From Clostridia bacterium (lineage in GTDB: Bacteria; Bacillota; Clostridia; Monoglobales; Monoglobaceae), in assembly GCA_017620615.1 (NCBI GenBank), contig JAGAUW010000008.1, positions 1-64,000 of the forward strand: DNA of 64,000 nt, in the 5' to 3' direction. Positions 38,701-46,414 of the stretch are shown one piece after another (within the stretch, counting starts at the first letter, position 1; each line of letters begins with the position of its first letter). The translations under genes were made by a program, and so were the position numbers. Under the pieces are notes generated by a model that worked only from the letters and a program-made list of their open reading frames with translations, had not been told where the DNA came from and ran no database searches.

Positions 38701-39286
38701 TATCGCATCTGGCGAAGACATCAACATCTTCGTTGTTGATACCGAAGTTTACTCAAATACAGGCGGTCAGGCATCTAAAGCTACACCTACTGCTGCTGTT
38801 GCTAAATTCGCAGCTTCTGGTATGAAGACCAAGAAGAAAGACCTCGGTATGATTGGTACAACTTATGGATATGTTTACGTTGCGCAAATCGCACTTGGTG
38901 CTGATATGAATCAGGCACTCAAGGCAATTAAGGAAGCAGAAGCTTATCCGGGTCCATCACTCATCATCGCTTATGCTCCTTGTATCAACCATGGTATCAA
39001 GGTTGGTATGGCTAACACAATCGCAGAGGAAAAGAAAGCTGTTCAGACAGGTTACTGGCACCTCTGGAGATACAATCCTCTCCTTAAAGAAGAAGGCAAG
39101 AATCCCTTCATCCTTGACTCAAAAGAGCCAACAGGCACAGTTAAGGAATTCCTTGAAGGCGAGAACCGTTATCTCATGCTCAAGAAAGCATTCCCCGAAG
39201 TTGCAGCACAGCTCTTCGACAAGGCTGAAAAAGACCTTATTGAAAGATATGAAATCTACAAAAAGAAAGCTGCTGAAGAATGCTAA
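35771..39286 (+). CDS. nifJ: Pyruvate:ferredoxin (flavodoxin) oxidoreductase
   Basis: 1171 residues, the single-chain fused form. Domain order: alpha-type N-terminus (AHCAYAFTEVAAIYPITPSSNMAE), gamma domain near 420-620, two 4Fe-4S clusters near 690-765 (CIQCNQCSLVCPH and CLGCGVCAQVCPAKEKAL), and the TPP-binding part with GACAGCGETPY, GDGWAYDIGYGGLDH and NTGGQ, whose Cys residues hold the third cluster. It decarboxylates pyruvate to acetyl-CoA, reducing ferredoxin, and marks an anaerobe. Monocistronic with its own promoter and terminator; codon use suggests high expression. Confidence 0.97.
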   Translation: MAKKMKTMDGNSAAAHCAYAFTEVAAIYPITPSSNMAENVDQWSADGLKNIFGETVDVVEMQSEAGAAGAVHGSLQAGALTTTFTASQGLLLMIPNMYKIAGELLPTVFHVSARALAAHALNIFGDHQDVMACRQTGFAMLASGSVQETMDLGGVAHLAAIKGRVPFLHFFDGFRTSHEIQKVEVMDYEDLKGLLDWDALKAFKDNALNPEHPVLRGTAQNADIYFQGREASNKYYEAIPDIVADYMKEITKITGREYKPFNYYGAPDATKVIVAMGSACEAIEETVDYINARGGKVGVVKVHLYRPFSAKYFFDVIPETVEKIAVLDRTKEPGSLGEPLYLDVCNLYYGKENAPVIVGGRYGLGSKDTTPTQIMAVYNNLDAYEPKNNFTIGIVDDVTNLSLELPEKINAAPEGTTRCKFWGFGSDGTVGANKDAIKIIGDNTDLYAQAYFDYDSKKSGGVTMSHLRFGKKPIKSTYLLDEADYIACHKPAYLTQYDVLEGLKKGGTFLLNCVWTPEELEEHLPANVKKYIAENEIEFYTINAVDVAVKVGLGPNRINMVTQSAFFKLANVIDFDKAVELIKAAIKKTYGKKGDEIVKMNCDAVDGAIEALVKIDVPASWKYAVDKNVKENNVPDFIKNIVQPVNAQAGNKLPVSTFAGIEDGTFETGTSRYEKRGVAVNVPAWDINKCIQCNQCSLVCPHAAIRPVLLNADEAAKKPAGFETKAATGFAGMEYRIQVSPLDCLGCGVCAQVCPAKEKALTMKPIAEVECEAPNWEFAMTVSSKQDEIDITKSTKNSQFATPMLEFSGACAGCGETPYIKLITQLFGDRMMVANATGCTSIWGGSAPSMPYCKNAEGKGPAWANSLFEDNAEFGLGMVLANKKIRNTLVSRMNSVMDEVSPELAAAFKAWIEGKDNADASKAAAKEISALIKDADMTNPAIKEIADRTDFLVKRSQWVFGGDGWAYDIGYGGLDHVIASGEDINIFVVDTEVYSNTGGQASKATPTAAVAKFAASGMKTKKKDLGMIGTTYGYVYVAQIALGADMNQALKAIKEAEAYPGPSLIIAYAPCINHGIKVGMANTIAEEKKAVQTGYWHLWRYNPLLKEEGKNPFILDSKEPTGTVKEFLEGENRYLMLKKAFPEVAAQLFDKAEKDLIERYEIYKKKAAEEC

Positions 39287-39304
39287 TTTCTTAAAAAGCT
39301 TATC

Positions 39305-39338
39305 AAAAACACCGTTGGAAAACCCAACGGTGTTTTTT
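39305..39338 (+). terminator. nifJ terminator
   Basis: 14-bp stem AAAAACACCGTTGG / CCAACGGTGTTTTT followed by Ts. Confidence 0.9.
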
Positions 39339-39346
39339 TGCAATCA

Positions 39347-39375
39347 TTGACAATAAACACAAAAAATGCTATAAT
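39347..39375 (+). promoter_or_regulatory. Promoter of the LacI-type regulator
   Basis: TTGACA (39347-39352), 17-nt spacer, TATAAT (39370-39375), exact consensus. Confidence 0.85.
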
Positions 39376-39411
39376 TATATACAGTATTTACTATGGAGGT
39401 ACAAGTCCGTA

Positions 39412-40398
39412 ATGAAAAATATCACTCTGGCAGATATAGCTGCAAAAACAGGTTTCTCTATAAACACTGTTTCGCATGCTCTTCACGATAAGCCGGACAT
39501 TTCACAAAAAACAAAAGATTATATAATAAAAACTGCAAATGAAATTGGCTATATCGCCAACAGTTCTGCCAGCTCACTTCGTTCTGGCAAAACCAAAAGC
39601 ATTGCTATCATCTGCGGAGATATTTCAAACCCTTACTTTTCAATTATGATAAGAGAGATGGAAATCACCCTTAAAAATTATGGTTACACATCTTTCATTA
39701 TCAATACTGACGAAAATCAAAAAATTGAAAAGAATGCCATTATTTCTGCTATCAGCAGAGGTACAGACGGAATTGTTCTGTGTCCTGTTCAGGAGAATAA
39801 TGAAAATATTGATTTTATAAAGTCGAAAAAAATGCCTTATATTCTCATTGGCCGTCGATTTGACGAATCATCAAGCTATGTTGTTTGTGATGACGAAAAC
39901 GGTGGAAAACTGGCCGCGATGCATCTTTTTGATGAAGGCATAAAGAAAATCCTGTTTTTGAATGGTCCTTCTTATATTTCCAGTGCAAGCGAACGTCTTT
40001 CAGGAATTGAAATTGCATTCCGAGAAGCTGATATTCCACTGGAAAATCTCTGCACAGAAGAAATCAGCATCACAACTGAACAAACCATCGAAGCTTTGCT
40101 TTCAAAGCACAGCGATTGTGAAGCTGTTATTTGTTTCAGTGACCTTATTGCAATGCAGGTATGCCATTGTCTCAAAGAAGCCGGGAAAAACGTTCCTCAG
40201 GACATCTCTGTAATTGGATTTGATAATATTGCCTCAAACTTCTATTTCTCCCCCATGCTTTCTTCTGTTACATCTTCAAAAAGAAAGATGGCTTCATTTG
40301 CCATCGAAGCTCTTATGAAAATGATTGAAACAGATGATCTCACACCTATAAATAAGGTTTTTAAAACAAAACTTATCCTGAGAGAAACCACTAAGTAA
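39412..40398 (+). CDS. LacI-family transcriptional regulator
   Basis: 328 residues. The N-terminal helix-turn-helix and hinge (ITLADIAAKTGFSINTVSHALHDKPDISQKT, ending IANSSASSLRSGKTK) are followed by a periplasmic-binding-like sensor domain (IAIICGDISNPYFSIMIREME, GTDGIVLCP, SVIGFDNIAS). Such proteins bind a sugar-like effector. It is convergent with a Gfo/Idh oxidoreductase gene, which could be a target, but no operator could be matched. Confidence 0.93.
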   Translation: MKNITLADIAAKTGFSINTVSHALHDKPDISQKTKDYIIKTANEIGYIANSSASSLRSGKTKSIAIICGDISNPYFSIMIREMEITLKNYGYTSFIINTDENQKIEKNAIISAISRGTDGIVLCPVQENNENIDFIKSKKMPYILIGRRFDESSSYVVCDDENGGKLAAMHLFDEGIKKILFLNGPSYISSASERLSGIEIAFREADIPLENLCTEEISITTEQTIEALLSKHSDCEAVICFSDLIAMQVCHCLKEAGKNVPQDISVIGFDNIASNFYFSPMLSSVTSSKRKMASFAIEALMKMIETDDLTPINKVFKTKLILRETTK

Positions 40399-40409
40399 TA
40401 AACTATATA

Positions 40410-40440
40410 AAAGGCCAATAATTGTTGGTCTTTTGTTTTT
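40410..40440 (+). terminator. Terminator of the LacI-type regulator gene
   Basis: 9-bp stem AAAGGCCAA / TTGGTCTTT (one G-U) followed by TGTTTTTG. Confidence 0.75.
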
Positions 40441-40443
40441 GTT

Positions 40444-40487
40444 AAAAGCCAACCCCCCCGACCAAAATTTGGTCGGGGGGTGGCTTT
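40444..40487 (-). terminator. GC-rich terminator of the oxidoreductase/aminotransferase operon
   Basis: Very stable hairpin with CCCCCCGACC / GGTCGGGGGG in the centre and GCCA/TGGC outside (one-base bulge), with TTTT on the minus side. It lies 17 bp past the oxidoreductase stop. Confidence 0.75.
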
Positions 40488-40503
40488 AGGGGTATTCAAT
40501 CAA

Positions 40504-41550
40504 TTACTTTAATTCTGAAATTATTTTTGTTTCGCTTGCTTTATATGCACTTTCAACGATTCTCTGAACGTTTATGCCGTCCTCGCCGGTGATCTCAGGC
40601 TTTGTACCGTTAAGCACTGCATTGCCAAAAGATTCTACCTCTTTTGTGTACATATTTCCAAGTTCAACATCCAGCTTGACCGGAACAAGTTCATCACGGT
40701 TCTGTGCTGCATCATAGCCCAAAGAATCATCAGAGATAAGAACAGAAACCTTTCCGCCCTCAACCTGACTGATAGTTCCTTCTGCCATAATGCTGCCCTT
40801 TGTACCATAAATTTCAAGCTTGCACTTTGCAGCTGCGTCAGGAATGTTGAAGTTTGCATCAACCACAGCAAATGCACCATTGTCCATCTTCATAACGATT
40901 GCTGAGGAGTCATCAGCATTGTAGCTGAATGTCTGTGTTCCGGCAAACCCGGTAACCTCAACAGCCTTGAGACCGGTTATGTACTGAAGAAGGTCAATGC
41001 AGTGGATGCCCATATCCATAAGTGCACCGCCGCCTGAAAGGTCTTTGTTCTGACGCCAGTTTCCTGGGATATCCGGATACCAGCAGGTAAGCTGAGCACG
41101 CATTGAAACAATGTCACCAAGCTTTCCTTCCGAAACAAGCTTTTTCATTTCCTGATGGTAAGCAGCAAAACGCATCATAAGACCAACGCCAAGCTTTACA
41201 CCTTCTTTTTTACAAGCGTCGAGAATTTCAACAGATTCTTCACTTGTCAAAGCCATAGGCTTTTCAATGAGAATGTGCTTCTTTGCCTTTGCTGCAGCGA
41301 AGGCTTGCTCCTTGTGGCAAAAAACAGGTGAAGCAATATAAACTGCCTGAATTTCATCAAGAGCAAGGAGTTCTTCATAGTTATCAAAAGCATACTTTGC
41401 ATTGTATTTTTCTTTGCATCTTTCTGCTGCTTCTTTGTTTGTATCCATAACAGCAATCAACTCAACATTATCAGCAAGCATCATACTGGGAAGGGTTCTG
41501 CGGTCAGCGATACCGCCACAACCGATTACGCCCCATTTTACTTTATTCAT
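40504..41550 (-). CDS. Gfo/Idh/MocA-family oxidoreductase
   Basis: 348 residues. The NAD(P)-binding Rossmann start is KWGVIGCGGIADRRTLPSM, and the family EKP motif is in HILIEKPMALT. The C-terminal domain has GGGALMDMGIHCIDLLQYITG with the conserved Asp/His of sugar and inositol dehydrogenases. It oxidises or reduces a hydroxyl on a sugar, inositol or sugar acid; substrate unknown. Second gene after a DegT-type aminotransferase (30-bp gap), so the pair may turn a hydroxyl into a ketone and then an amine, or the reverse. Confidence 0.9.
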   Translation of the reverse strand: MNKVKWGVIGCGGIADRRTLPSMMLADNVELIAVMDTNKEAAERCKEKYNAKYAFDNYEELLALDEIQAVYIASPVFCHKEQAFAAAKAKKHILIEKPMALTSEESVEILDACKKEGVKLGVGLMMRFAAYHQEMKKLVSEGKLGDIVSMRAQLTCWYPDIPGNWRQNKDLSGGGALMDMGIHCIDLLQYITGLKAVEVTGFAGTQTFSYNADDSSAIVMKMDNGAFAVVDANFNIPDAAAKCKLEIYGTKGSIMAEGTISQVEGGKVSVLISDDSLGYDAAQNRDELVPVKLDVELGNMYTKEVESFGNAVLNGTKPEITGEDGINVQRIVESAYKASETKIISELK

Positions 41551-41580
41551 AATAACGCTCCTTAAGCTAATTGATTTTGT

Positions 41581-42855
41581 TTATTTTGTGTGAGCTGCCA
41601 AAACCTTCTTGAAGCCATCAATACATCTTTCGATGTGTACTTCTTCCCATGACGGATGGAGGAAAAGACAAACTGTCTGCTTGCGAAGTGCGTTTGCATT
41701 CTTGCAGAATACCTTGTCATACTGAACAGAAGCTTCGTCTGCATATTCTTTTGATTCAAACGGGAACTTAGCTGCACCAAATCCACCATGTTCTCTGTAA
41801 GCTTTTTCTTCATAAGCTTCGGGCCACTGAATACCATAGCAAGGGATACCTGACGCACCAAGCTCTTTAACAATAGTAGGAGCATCACAATCGAGAACAT
41901 CAAGATCAACAAGCATTGGGTACCACCAGTAAGCGTTCTTTCTTTCTGCTGTATTTACAGGAAGCTTCTTGATTCCCTTGAGACCTGTAAATGCTTCGTC
42001 ATACATCTTTGCGTATTTGAAACGACGTGCAAGATTCCAGTTGTCAAGTCTCTTAAGTTCGTTGATACCGAAAATTGACTGAATTTCTGTCATTCTGTAG
42101 TTGAAACCAACTCTTCTGTGAATGTAAGGAAGCTTTTCTTCAAGAGCAAGCATATTCATTCTTGTCTTTACGTCATAACCATGGTCACGGAATGAACGGC
42201 ATTCCCAACCTGTGTCTTCATCATTTGTAACTACCATACCGCCTTCACCGCCTGTTGTGAAGTGCTTACTCTGGCAGAATGAGAAACAACCTACATCACC
42301 GATAAGACCTGCTTTTATGCCATTGTATTCACCGCCGAAGCACTGTGCACAGTCTTCAACAACCTTGAGATTGTGTTTTTTAGCAATTTCAAGAATCGGA
42401 CCCATATCAGCAACAACACCATAAAGGTGAACAACAATGATAGCCTTTGTTCTTGGTGTGATAAGTGCCTCAATGCAAGCAGGATCGATTGTGTGATCAT
42501 CTGTAACATCAGCAAATACAGGGATAGCACCAGCCTGTACTACTGAAAATGAAGATGCAATAAATGAGTATGAAGGAACAATAACTTCATCCCCAGGTCC
42601 TATGTTAAGGCTTGCCAGAGCGATATGAAGAGCTGCTGTTCCGTTTGTGCAAGAGATAGCCATCTTTGCGCCCATCCATTTTGCCCATGCTTCTTCAAAT
42701 TCCATACCTTTTTTTCCTGTCCAGTAGTTTACCTTACCGTTTCTAACGGGTTCAAGAATATCTTCTGCTGTTTCAGGAGCGAGCTGAGGCCACATTGGGA
42801 AACCGAGATCTTCAACGCCGGCACCGTTCATTACTACTTCTTTTTCTTTACTCAT
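41581..42855 (-). CDS. DegT/DnrJ/EryC1/StrS-family aminotransferase
   Basis: 424 residues. PLP features: SCTNGTAALHIALASLNIGPGDEVIVPSYSFIAS, PVFADV, EDCAQCFGGEYNG, and the Schiff-base lysine in FCQSKHFTTGGEGGMV. The GGEGG form of the lysine loop and the length resemble the inosose (StsC/BtrS-like) and AHBA-related branch more than the dTDP-sugar branch, which is a family-level impression. It would aminate a keto-sugar or keto-cyclitol using Glu or Gln. First gene of a two-gene operon with an oxidoreductase; a ROK-type operator lies just before its ribosome site. Confidence 0.88.
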   Translation of the reverse strand: MSKEKEVVMNGAGVEDLGFPMWPQLAPETAEDILEPVRNGKVNYWTGKKGMEFEEAWAKWMGAKMAISCTNGTAALHIALASLNIGPGDEVIVPSYSFIASSFSVVQAGAIPVFADVTDDHTIDPACIEALITPRTKAIIVVHLYGVVADMGPILEIAKKHNLKVVEDCAQCFGGEYNGIKAGLIGDVGCFSFCQSKHFTTGGEGGMVVTNDEDTGWECRSFRDHGYDVKTRMNMLALEEKLPYIHRRVGFNYRMTEIQSIFGINELKRLDNWNLARRFKYAKMYDEAFTGLKGIKKLPVNTAERKNAYWWYPMLVDLDVLDCDAPTIVKELGASGIPCYGIQWPEAYEEKAYREHGGFGAAKFPFESKEYADEASVQYDKVFCKNANALRKQTVCLFLHPSWEEVHIERCIDGFKKVLAAHTK

Positions 42856-42875
42856 AATAAATTCCCTCCTTTAAA

Positions 42876-42892
42876 TTTGTCCATTGGACTTA
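42876..42892. promoter_or_regulatory. Candidate ROK operator before the aminotransferase
   Basis: Palindrome GTCCA-T-TGGAC (42879-42889) in AT-rich flanks. The left arm TTTGTCCAT recurs as TTAGTCCAT before the ROK gene itself. Confidence 0.5.
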
Positions 42893-42962
42893 TAAATTGT
42901 TTAAAAAATTTATCCTGAAAGATAACTATTATTTTTAAAATCATTTTGAAACAATACGACTT

Positions 42963-44084
42963 TTATGCACCAAAAATCAAGTCAAAAACAACTTTTGCTC
43001 CTCCCAATGTAACAGGATTTCCCTGCAAAACCGAGTACCTTATGTATTTATCCTTTATCAAAGAAATCTCATCAAAGCACCGTTTAAGCGGTTCCATAAG
43101 AAACTCTCCCAGTGTTCGAATCGGTCCGCCAATGACAATAAATTCCGGGTCAATCAAATTCACAATATTGTTAACTCCAAAGGCAAGGGCCCTGGCAGTA
43201 TCAAGAACTGCCTCTTTCGCTTTTTTATTATTATCTTCAAGCTTCTTCAAGAGCTCATCCATTGAAAAACACTCTGTTTTTCTCAAAATTGCCGGTATGC
43301 TGGCAACAAGTTCAAGGCAACCATAATTTCCACACTTGCAGCGTTTCCCGTTGAAATCAACACTTATATGTCCAAATTCACCTGCCATACCACTGCCGTC
43401 ATAGATATTTCCATCAATAAGGATACCTGCACCAACACCATCATCAATATCAATAGAAACAAGGTTTTTCACCTGTTCATCAGCACCAAATTCCTTCTCA
43501 GCGTACGCTACAAGCCCGGAATTGTTTTTGAGAATGACCCTGACATCAGGCATCGCCTCAGAAACTGTCTGATAAACATCCTGCGCATCCTCTGCTTCCA
43601 AAACAGTAGAAGACAAAAGTCGGTTATTTTTTGTATCAATAACACCAGGAACGCCCATAGTAACGCCCAAAATTCTTCTGTTTCTGGACGCCATACCAAT
43701 AGCGTGCAAAATCCCCATGGCAATTTTATGACCTTTTACAATCGGCACTTCTGTATGAAAAACCGAGGTGAAGTCAAGTGCAAAAACATCAGCAACAATA
43801 TGGTTTTTTCTTATATCAAGGCCCACAAAATACCCGCCGTCGGCACGAACCTGCAAAAGCACAGCTTTGCGCCCGCTTGTATTGGAATCTTTGATGCCGC
43901 ATTCCTCCACAAGACCATCAGCCATCAGTTCTTCCACCAATGACGAAACAGTGGTGGCACTCAGTCCCGTAATTTTTTTGATATCTGCACGAGAAATACA
44001 ACCATTTTTGTGAATCAAGCGAAAAACCAAACGCATATTTGATTCTTTTATCAACTGCTGTGATGATTTTACAACTTCCAACAT
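42963..44084 (-). CDS. ROK-family (NagC/XylR) transcriptional repressor
   Basis: 373 residues. An N-terminal winged HTH (RLVFRLIHKNGCISRADIKKITGLSATTVSSLVEELMADGLVEECG) is joined to a sugar-kinase-like ROK domain with the zinc motif CKCGNYGCLE near residue 250 and GDDGVGAGI-type ligand loop DIDDGVGAGILIDG. The N-terminal HTH shows a regulator rather than a kinase. Divergence is absent: it lies upstream of, and in line with, the aminotransferase operon, but with separate promoters. Confidence 0.92.
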   Translation of the reverse strand: MLEVVKSSQQLIKESNMRLVFRLIHKNGCISRADIKKITGLSATTVSSLVEELMADGLVEECGIKDSNTSGRKAVLLQVRADGGYFVGLDIRKNHIVADVFALDFTSVFHTEVPIVKGHKIAMGILHAIGMASRNRRILGVTMGVPGVIDTKNNRLLSSTVLEAEDAQDVYQTVSEAMPDVRVILKNNSGLVAYAEKEFGADEQVKNLVSIDIDDGVGAGILIDGNIYDGSGMAGEFGHISVDFNGKRCKCGNYGCLELVASIPAILRKTECFSMDELLKKLEDNNKKAKEAVLDTARALAFGVNNIVNLIDPEFIVIGGPIRTLGEFLMEPLKRCFDEISLIKDKYIRYSVLQGNPVTLGGAKVVFDLIFGA

Positions 44085-44099
44085 AACAACCTCTCATAA

Positions 44100-44116
44100 T
44101 TAGTCCATCGGCTGTA
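44100..44116. promoter_or_regulatory. Candidate autoregulatory ROK operator
   Basis: TTAGTCCAT, followed by a weaker right arm CGGCTGTA, at the start of the predicted ROK transcript. The left arm matches the site before the aminotransferase gene. Confidence 0.4.
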
Positions 44117-44124
44117 TTAATTAT

Positions 44125-44153
44125 AATATAGCACAAAATCCATCTATTGTCAA
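44125..44153 (-). promoter_or_regulatory. ROK repressor promoter
   Basis: TTGACA (44153-44148), 17-nt spacer, TATATT (44130-44125) on the minus strand; the operator lies just downstream. Confidence 0.7.
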
Positions 44154-44173
44154 TACACCGAAAAATTTTTTTG

Positions 44174-44195
44174 TAAAAAAGCTCCCAAAGGGAGC
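44174..44195 (-). terminator. Terminator after the phosphoribosyltransferase gene
   Basis: Minus-strand GCTCCC-TTT-GGGAGC followed by TTTTTT. Confidence 0.8.
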
Positions 44196-44202
44196 CTTTG
44201 TT

Positions 44203-44763
44203 TTATTCAATAACAGTTCCGTCCGCGTGGAATACCGGTAATGGTGCAAGATAAGTAATATCTTCTCTGCCTATTGCATCGCCTTCAGCGAGGACTGCCA
44301 TACGACCTACAACCTTTCCTCCCACCTGCTCAATAAGTGTTTCAAGCGCAGCAAGTGATTCACCAGTGCTGATTACGTCATCCACAATAAGAACACGTTT
44401 ACCCTTCATTGCCTCTGCCTCTTCCGCTCCAATGCAAAGAGTCTGTTTGTGGGCAGTGGTAATAGAATCAACCTCTGTTGTTATTACATCTTTCATATAG
44501 AGCTTGGGGCCTTTGCGTGCAACAATGTAATAGTTGTGTCCTGCTTGCCTTGCCATTTCATAAAGAAGCGGGATACCTTTTGATTCCGCTGTAATCATAA
44601 CATCGCACTCAGGTGCCTTTTTGAGCAGTTCACGTGCACTGTTAACCGTAATTTCCACATCACCAAACATAATAAACGCTGCAATATAAAAATCATCCGA
44701 AACCTTGCAAAGCGGTAGTTCACGAGTCACCCCGGCAATTTCCATTTCATAAAATCTGTCCAT
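44203..44763 (-). CDS. Purine phosphoribosyltransferase (adenine PRT-like)
   Basis: 186 residues. The PRPP-binding motif is VLIVDDVISTGESLAALETLIEQVGG near residue 123; DVMITAESKGIPLLYEMARQ and YYIVARKGPKLY match the Apt/Xpt group. It would convert a free purine base plus PRPP to the nucleotide. The N-terminus differs from classical Apt, so xanthine or guanine is possible. It follows a purine permease gene on the same strand, supporting salvage. Confidence 0.82.
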   Translation of the reverse strand: MDRFYEMEIAGVTRELPLCKVSDDFYIAAFIMFGDVEITVNSARELLKKAPECDVMITAESKGIPLLYEMARQAGHNYYIVARKGPKLYMKDVITTEVDSITTAHKQTLCIGAEEAEAMKGKRVLIVDDVISTGESLAALETLIEQVGGKVVGRMAVLAEGDAIGREDITYLAPLPVFHADGTVIE

Positions 44764-44788
44764 TTCAACAAGCTCCTTTACATCGCAG

Positions 44789-44822
44789 AAAATATCCCCC
44801 GCCTTTGAAGACGAGGGATATC
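44789..44822 (-). terminator. Hairpin after the purine permease gene
   Basis: ATATCCC / GGGATAT arms with a 16-nt interior, followed by TTTT on the minus strand. It may allow partial read-through into the phosphoribosyltransferase gene. Confidence 0.6.
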
Positions 44823-44841
44823 TGTCTTCATTTTTTATATT

Positions 44842-46203
44842 TTATGCAAGTCCCATAACCTTGAGCACAATGTAAATTGCAAACAAAGCAACCGAAATCC
44901 ACATTACACCGCTGATGTCTTTTGCCTTGCCTGTAACAAGCTTCAAGATAACCCAAGCGAGCATACCGAACATGATACCATTTGCAATTGAGTATGTGAG
45001 AGGCATCATAACGATAGCAAGGAAGGCACCAATTACATCTGCTGCATCGCCATCAAAATCAACTTTCTTGATTGAAGAAAGCATCAGAAGACCAACATAA
45101 AGCATAGCAGGTGTTGTAGCAAAGCCAGGTATTGCAAGGAAGATAGGTGCAAAGATAATTGCGATAAGGAACATAACAGCTGTTGTAACAGCGGTAAGAC
45201 CTGTTCTTCCGCCTGCTGCAACGCCGGCACTTGATTCAACATAGCTTGTAACAGTTGATGTACCAAGGCAAGCACCAACAACAGTACCAACAGCGTCAGC
45301 CATCAAAGCGCCGCCTGCTTTGGGAAGTCTTCCATCCTTGTCAAGAAGGTCGCCTTTTTCAGCAACGCCGATAAGTGTACCAACTGTATCAAATATATCA
45401 GTATAAAGGAATGTAAATACAACAAGGATAAATCCTGCAAAATTCTTTGCAATAAATCCAAAATCAAACTGGAAGAGAGCGGGAGCTGCAAAATTTGCTT
45501 TGATTGATTCCCATGTGAGGTTTGGTATTACAGAATATACACCATTCGCAGGGTCAGGAACATACCATCCGATGAGTTCAGCAACGATTCCAAGAACCCA
45601 TGTAATGATTATACCGAGAAGAATTCCACCCGGAACCTTGAAGTGCTGAAGAACACCAATAGCCAAAAGGCCAACAAGTGCCAGAACAACGCCAGGTGAT
45701 GCAAGATTACCCATTGCAACAGTAGTAGCAGGGTCAGCAACAACAATTTTTGCATTAAGAAGAGCAATTATTGTGATAAAGAGACCGATACCTGCGGTAA
45801 TACCGAACTTGAGGTTTGCAGGAATTTTGTTAACCAGAGCTTCACGGAACTTGAACGCTGAAAGAATCATAAAGATGATACCTTCAATCAAGATAGCTGT
45901 GAGAGCAACCTGATAAGAATAGCCCATAGCACCACAAACTGTGAATGCAAAGAATGCATTGAGACCCATACCTGAAGCAAGAGCTACCGGATAGTTAGCA
46001 AAAAATGCCATACAGAGAGTAGCAATTGCAGCAGAAATAGCTGTTGCCATGAACACGCCTGCAGGTGTTGCACCCGGAATGTTGCCAAGATAACCAGGAT
46101 TTACCGCGAGGATATAAGACATTGCAAGGAATGTAGTGATACCTGCGAGAATCTCAGTCTTGACATTTGTTCCATGTTCTTTTAATTTAAAAAGTTTTTC
46201 CAT
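44842..46203 (-). CDS. NCS2-family purine permease (AzgA type)
   Basis: 453 residues, some 12-14 hydrophobic helices. Starts KLKEHGTNVKTEILAGITTFLAMSYILAVNPGYLG, typical of AzgA/PbuG adenine, guanine and hypoxanthine transporters; also ASGMGLNAFFAFTVC, TDIFDTVGTLIGVAEKGDLLDKDG and STVTSYVESSAGVAAGGRTGLTAV with family Asp and Glu. Proton symport of purine bases. No purine riboswitch could be seen upstream. Confidence 0.92.
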   Translation of the reverse strand: MEKLFKLKEHGTNVKTEILAGITTFLAMSYILAVNPGYLGNIPGATPAGVFMATAISAAIATLCMAFFANYPVALASGMGLNAFFAFTVCGAMGYSYQVALTAILIEGIIFMILSAFKFREALVNKIPANLKFGITAGIGLFITIIALLNAKIVVADPATTVAMGNLASPGVVLALVGLLAIGVLQHFKVPGGILLGIIITWVLGIVAELIGWYVPDPANGVYSVIPNLTWESIKANFAAPALFQFDFGFIAKNFAGFILVVFTFLYTDIFDTVGTLIGVAEKGDLLDKDGRLPKAGGALMADAVGTVVGACLGTSTVTSYVESSAGVAAGGRTGLTAVTTAVMFLIAIIFAPIFLAIPGFATTPAMLYVGLLMLSSIKKVDFDGDAADVIGAFLAIVMMPLTYSIANGIMFGMLAWVILKLVTGKAKDISGVMWISVALFAIYIVLKVMGLA

Positions 46204-46240
46204 GAGATTTCACTCCTCATATAAATTTTTTTATAAAACT

Positions 46241-46269
46241 ATTTTATAACACTTTTCGACTTTTTTCAA
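46241..46269 (-). promoter_or_regulatory. Purine permease promoter
   Basis: TTGAAA (46269-46264), 17-nt spacer, TAAAAT (46246-46241) on the minus strand. Confidence 0.5.
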
Positions 46270-46369
46270 GCAAATTAAGAAATTTGCAATATTTTGTAGG
46301 TTTTTACAATAAAATATACCATTATTTGTATATTTCGCATATACGCACCACAATATACTGTATTTCATA

Positions 46370-46396
46370 AAAAAGATGCAGGCAAATGCCTGCACC
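46370..46396 (-). terminator. gdhA terminator
   Basis: Minus-strand GGTGCAGGC-ATTT-GCCTGCATC followed by TTTTTT. Confidence 0.9.
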
Positions 46397-46414
46397 TCAT
46401 TTTAATTTTAAATC

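Noticed and set aside
46204-46414. Purine riboswitch before the purine permease
   Set aside because: The conserved purine-aptamer loops and P1 sequences were not found; the leader is short and A/T-rich.
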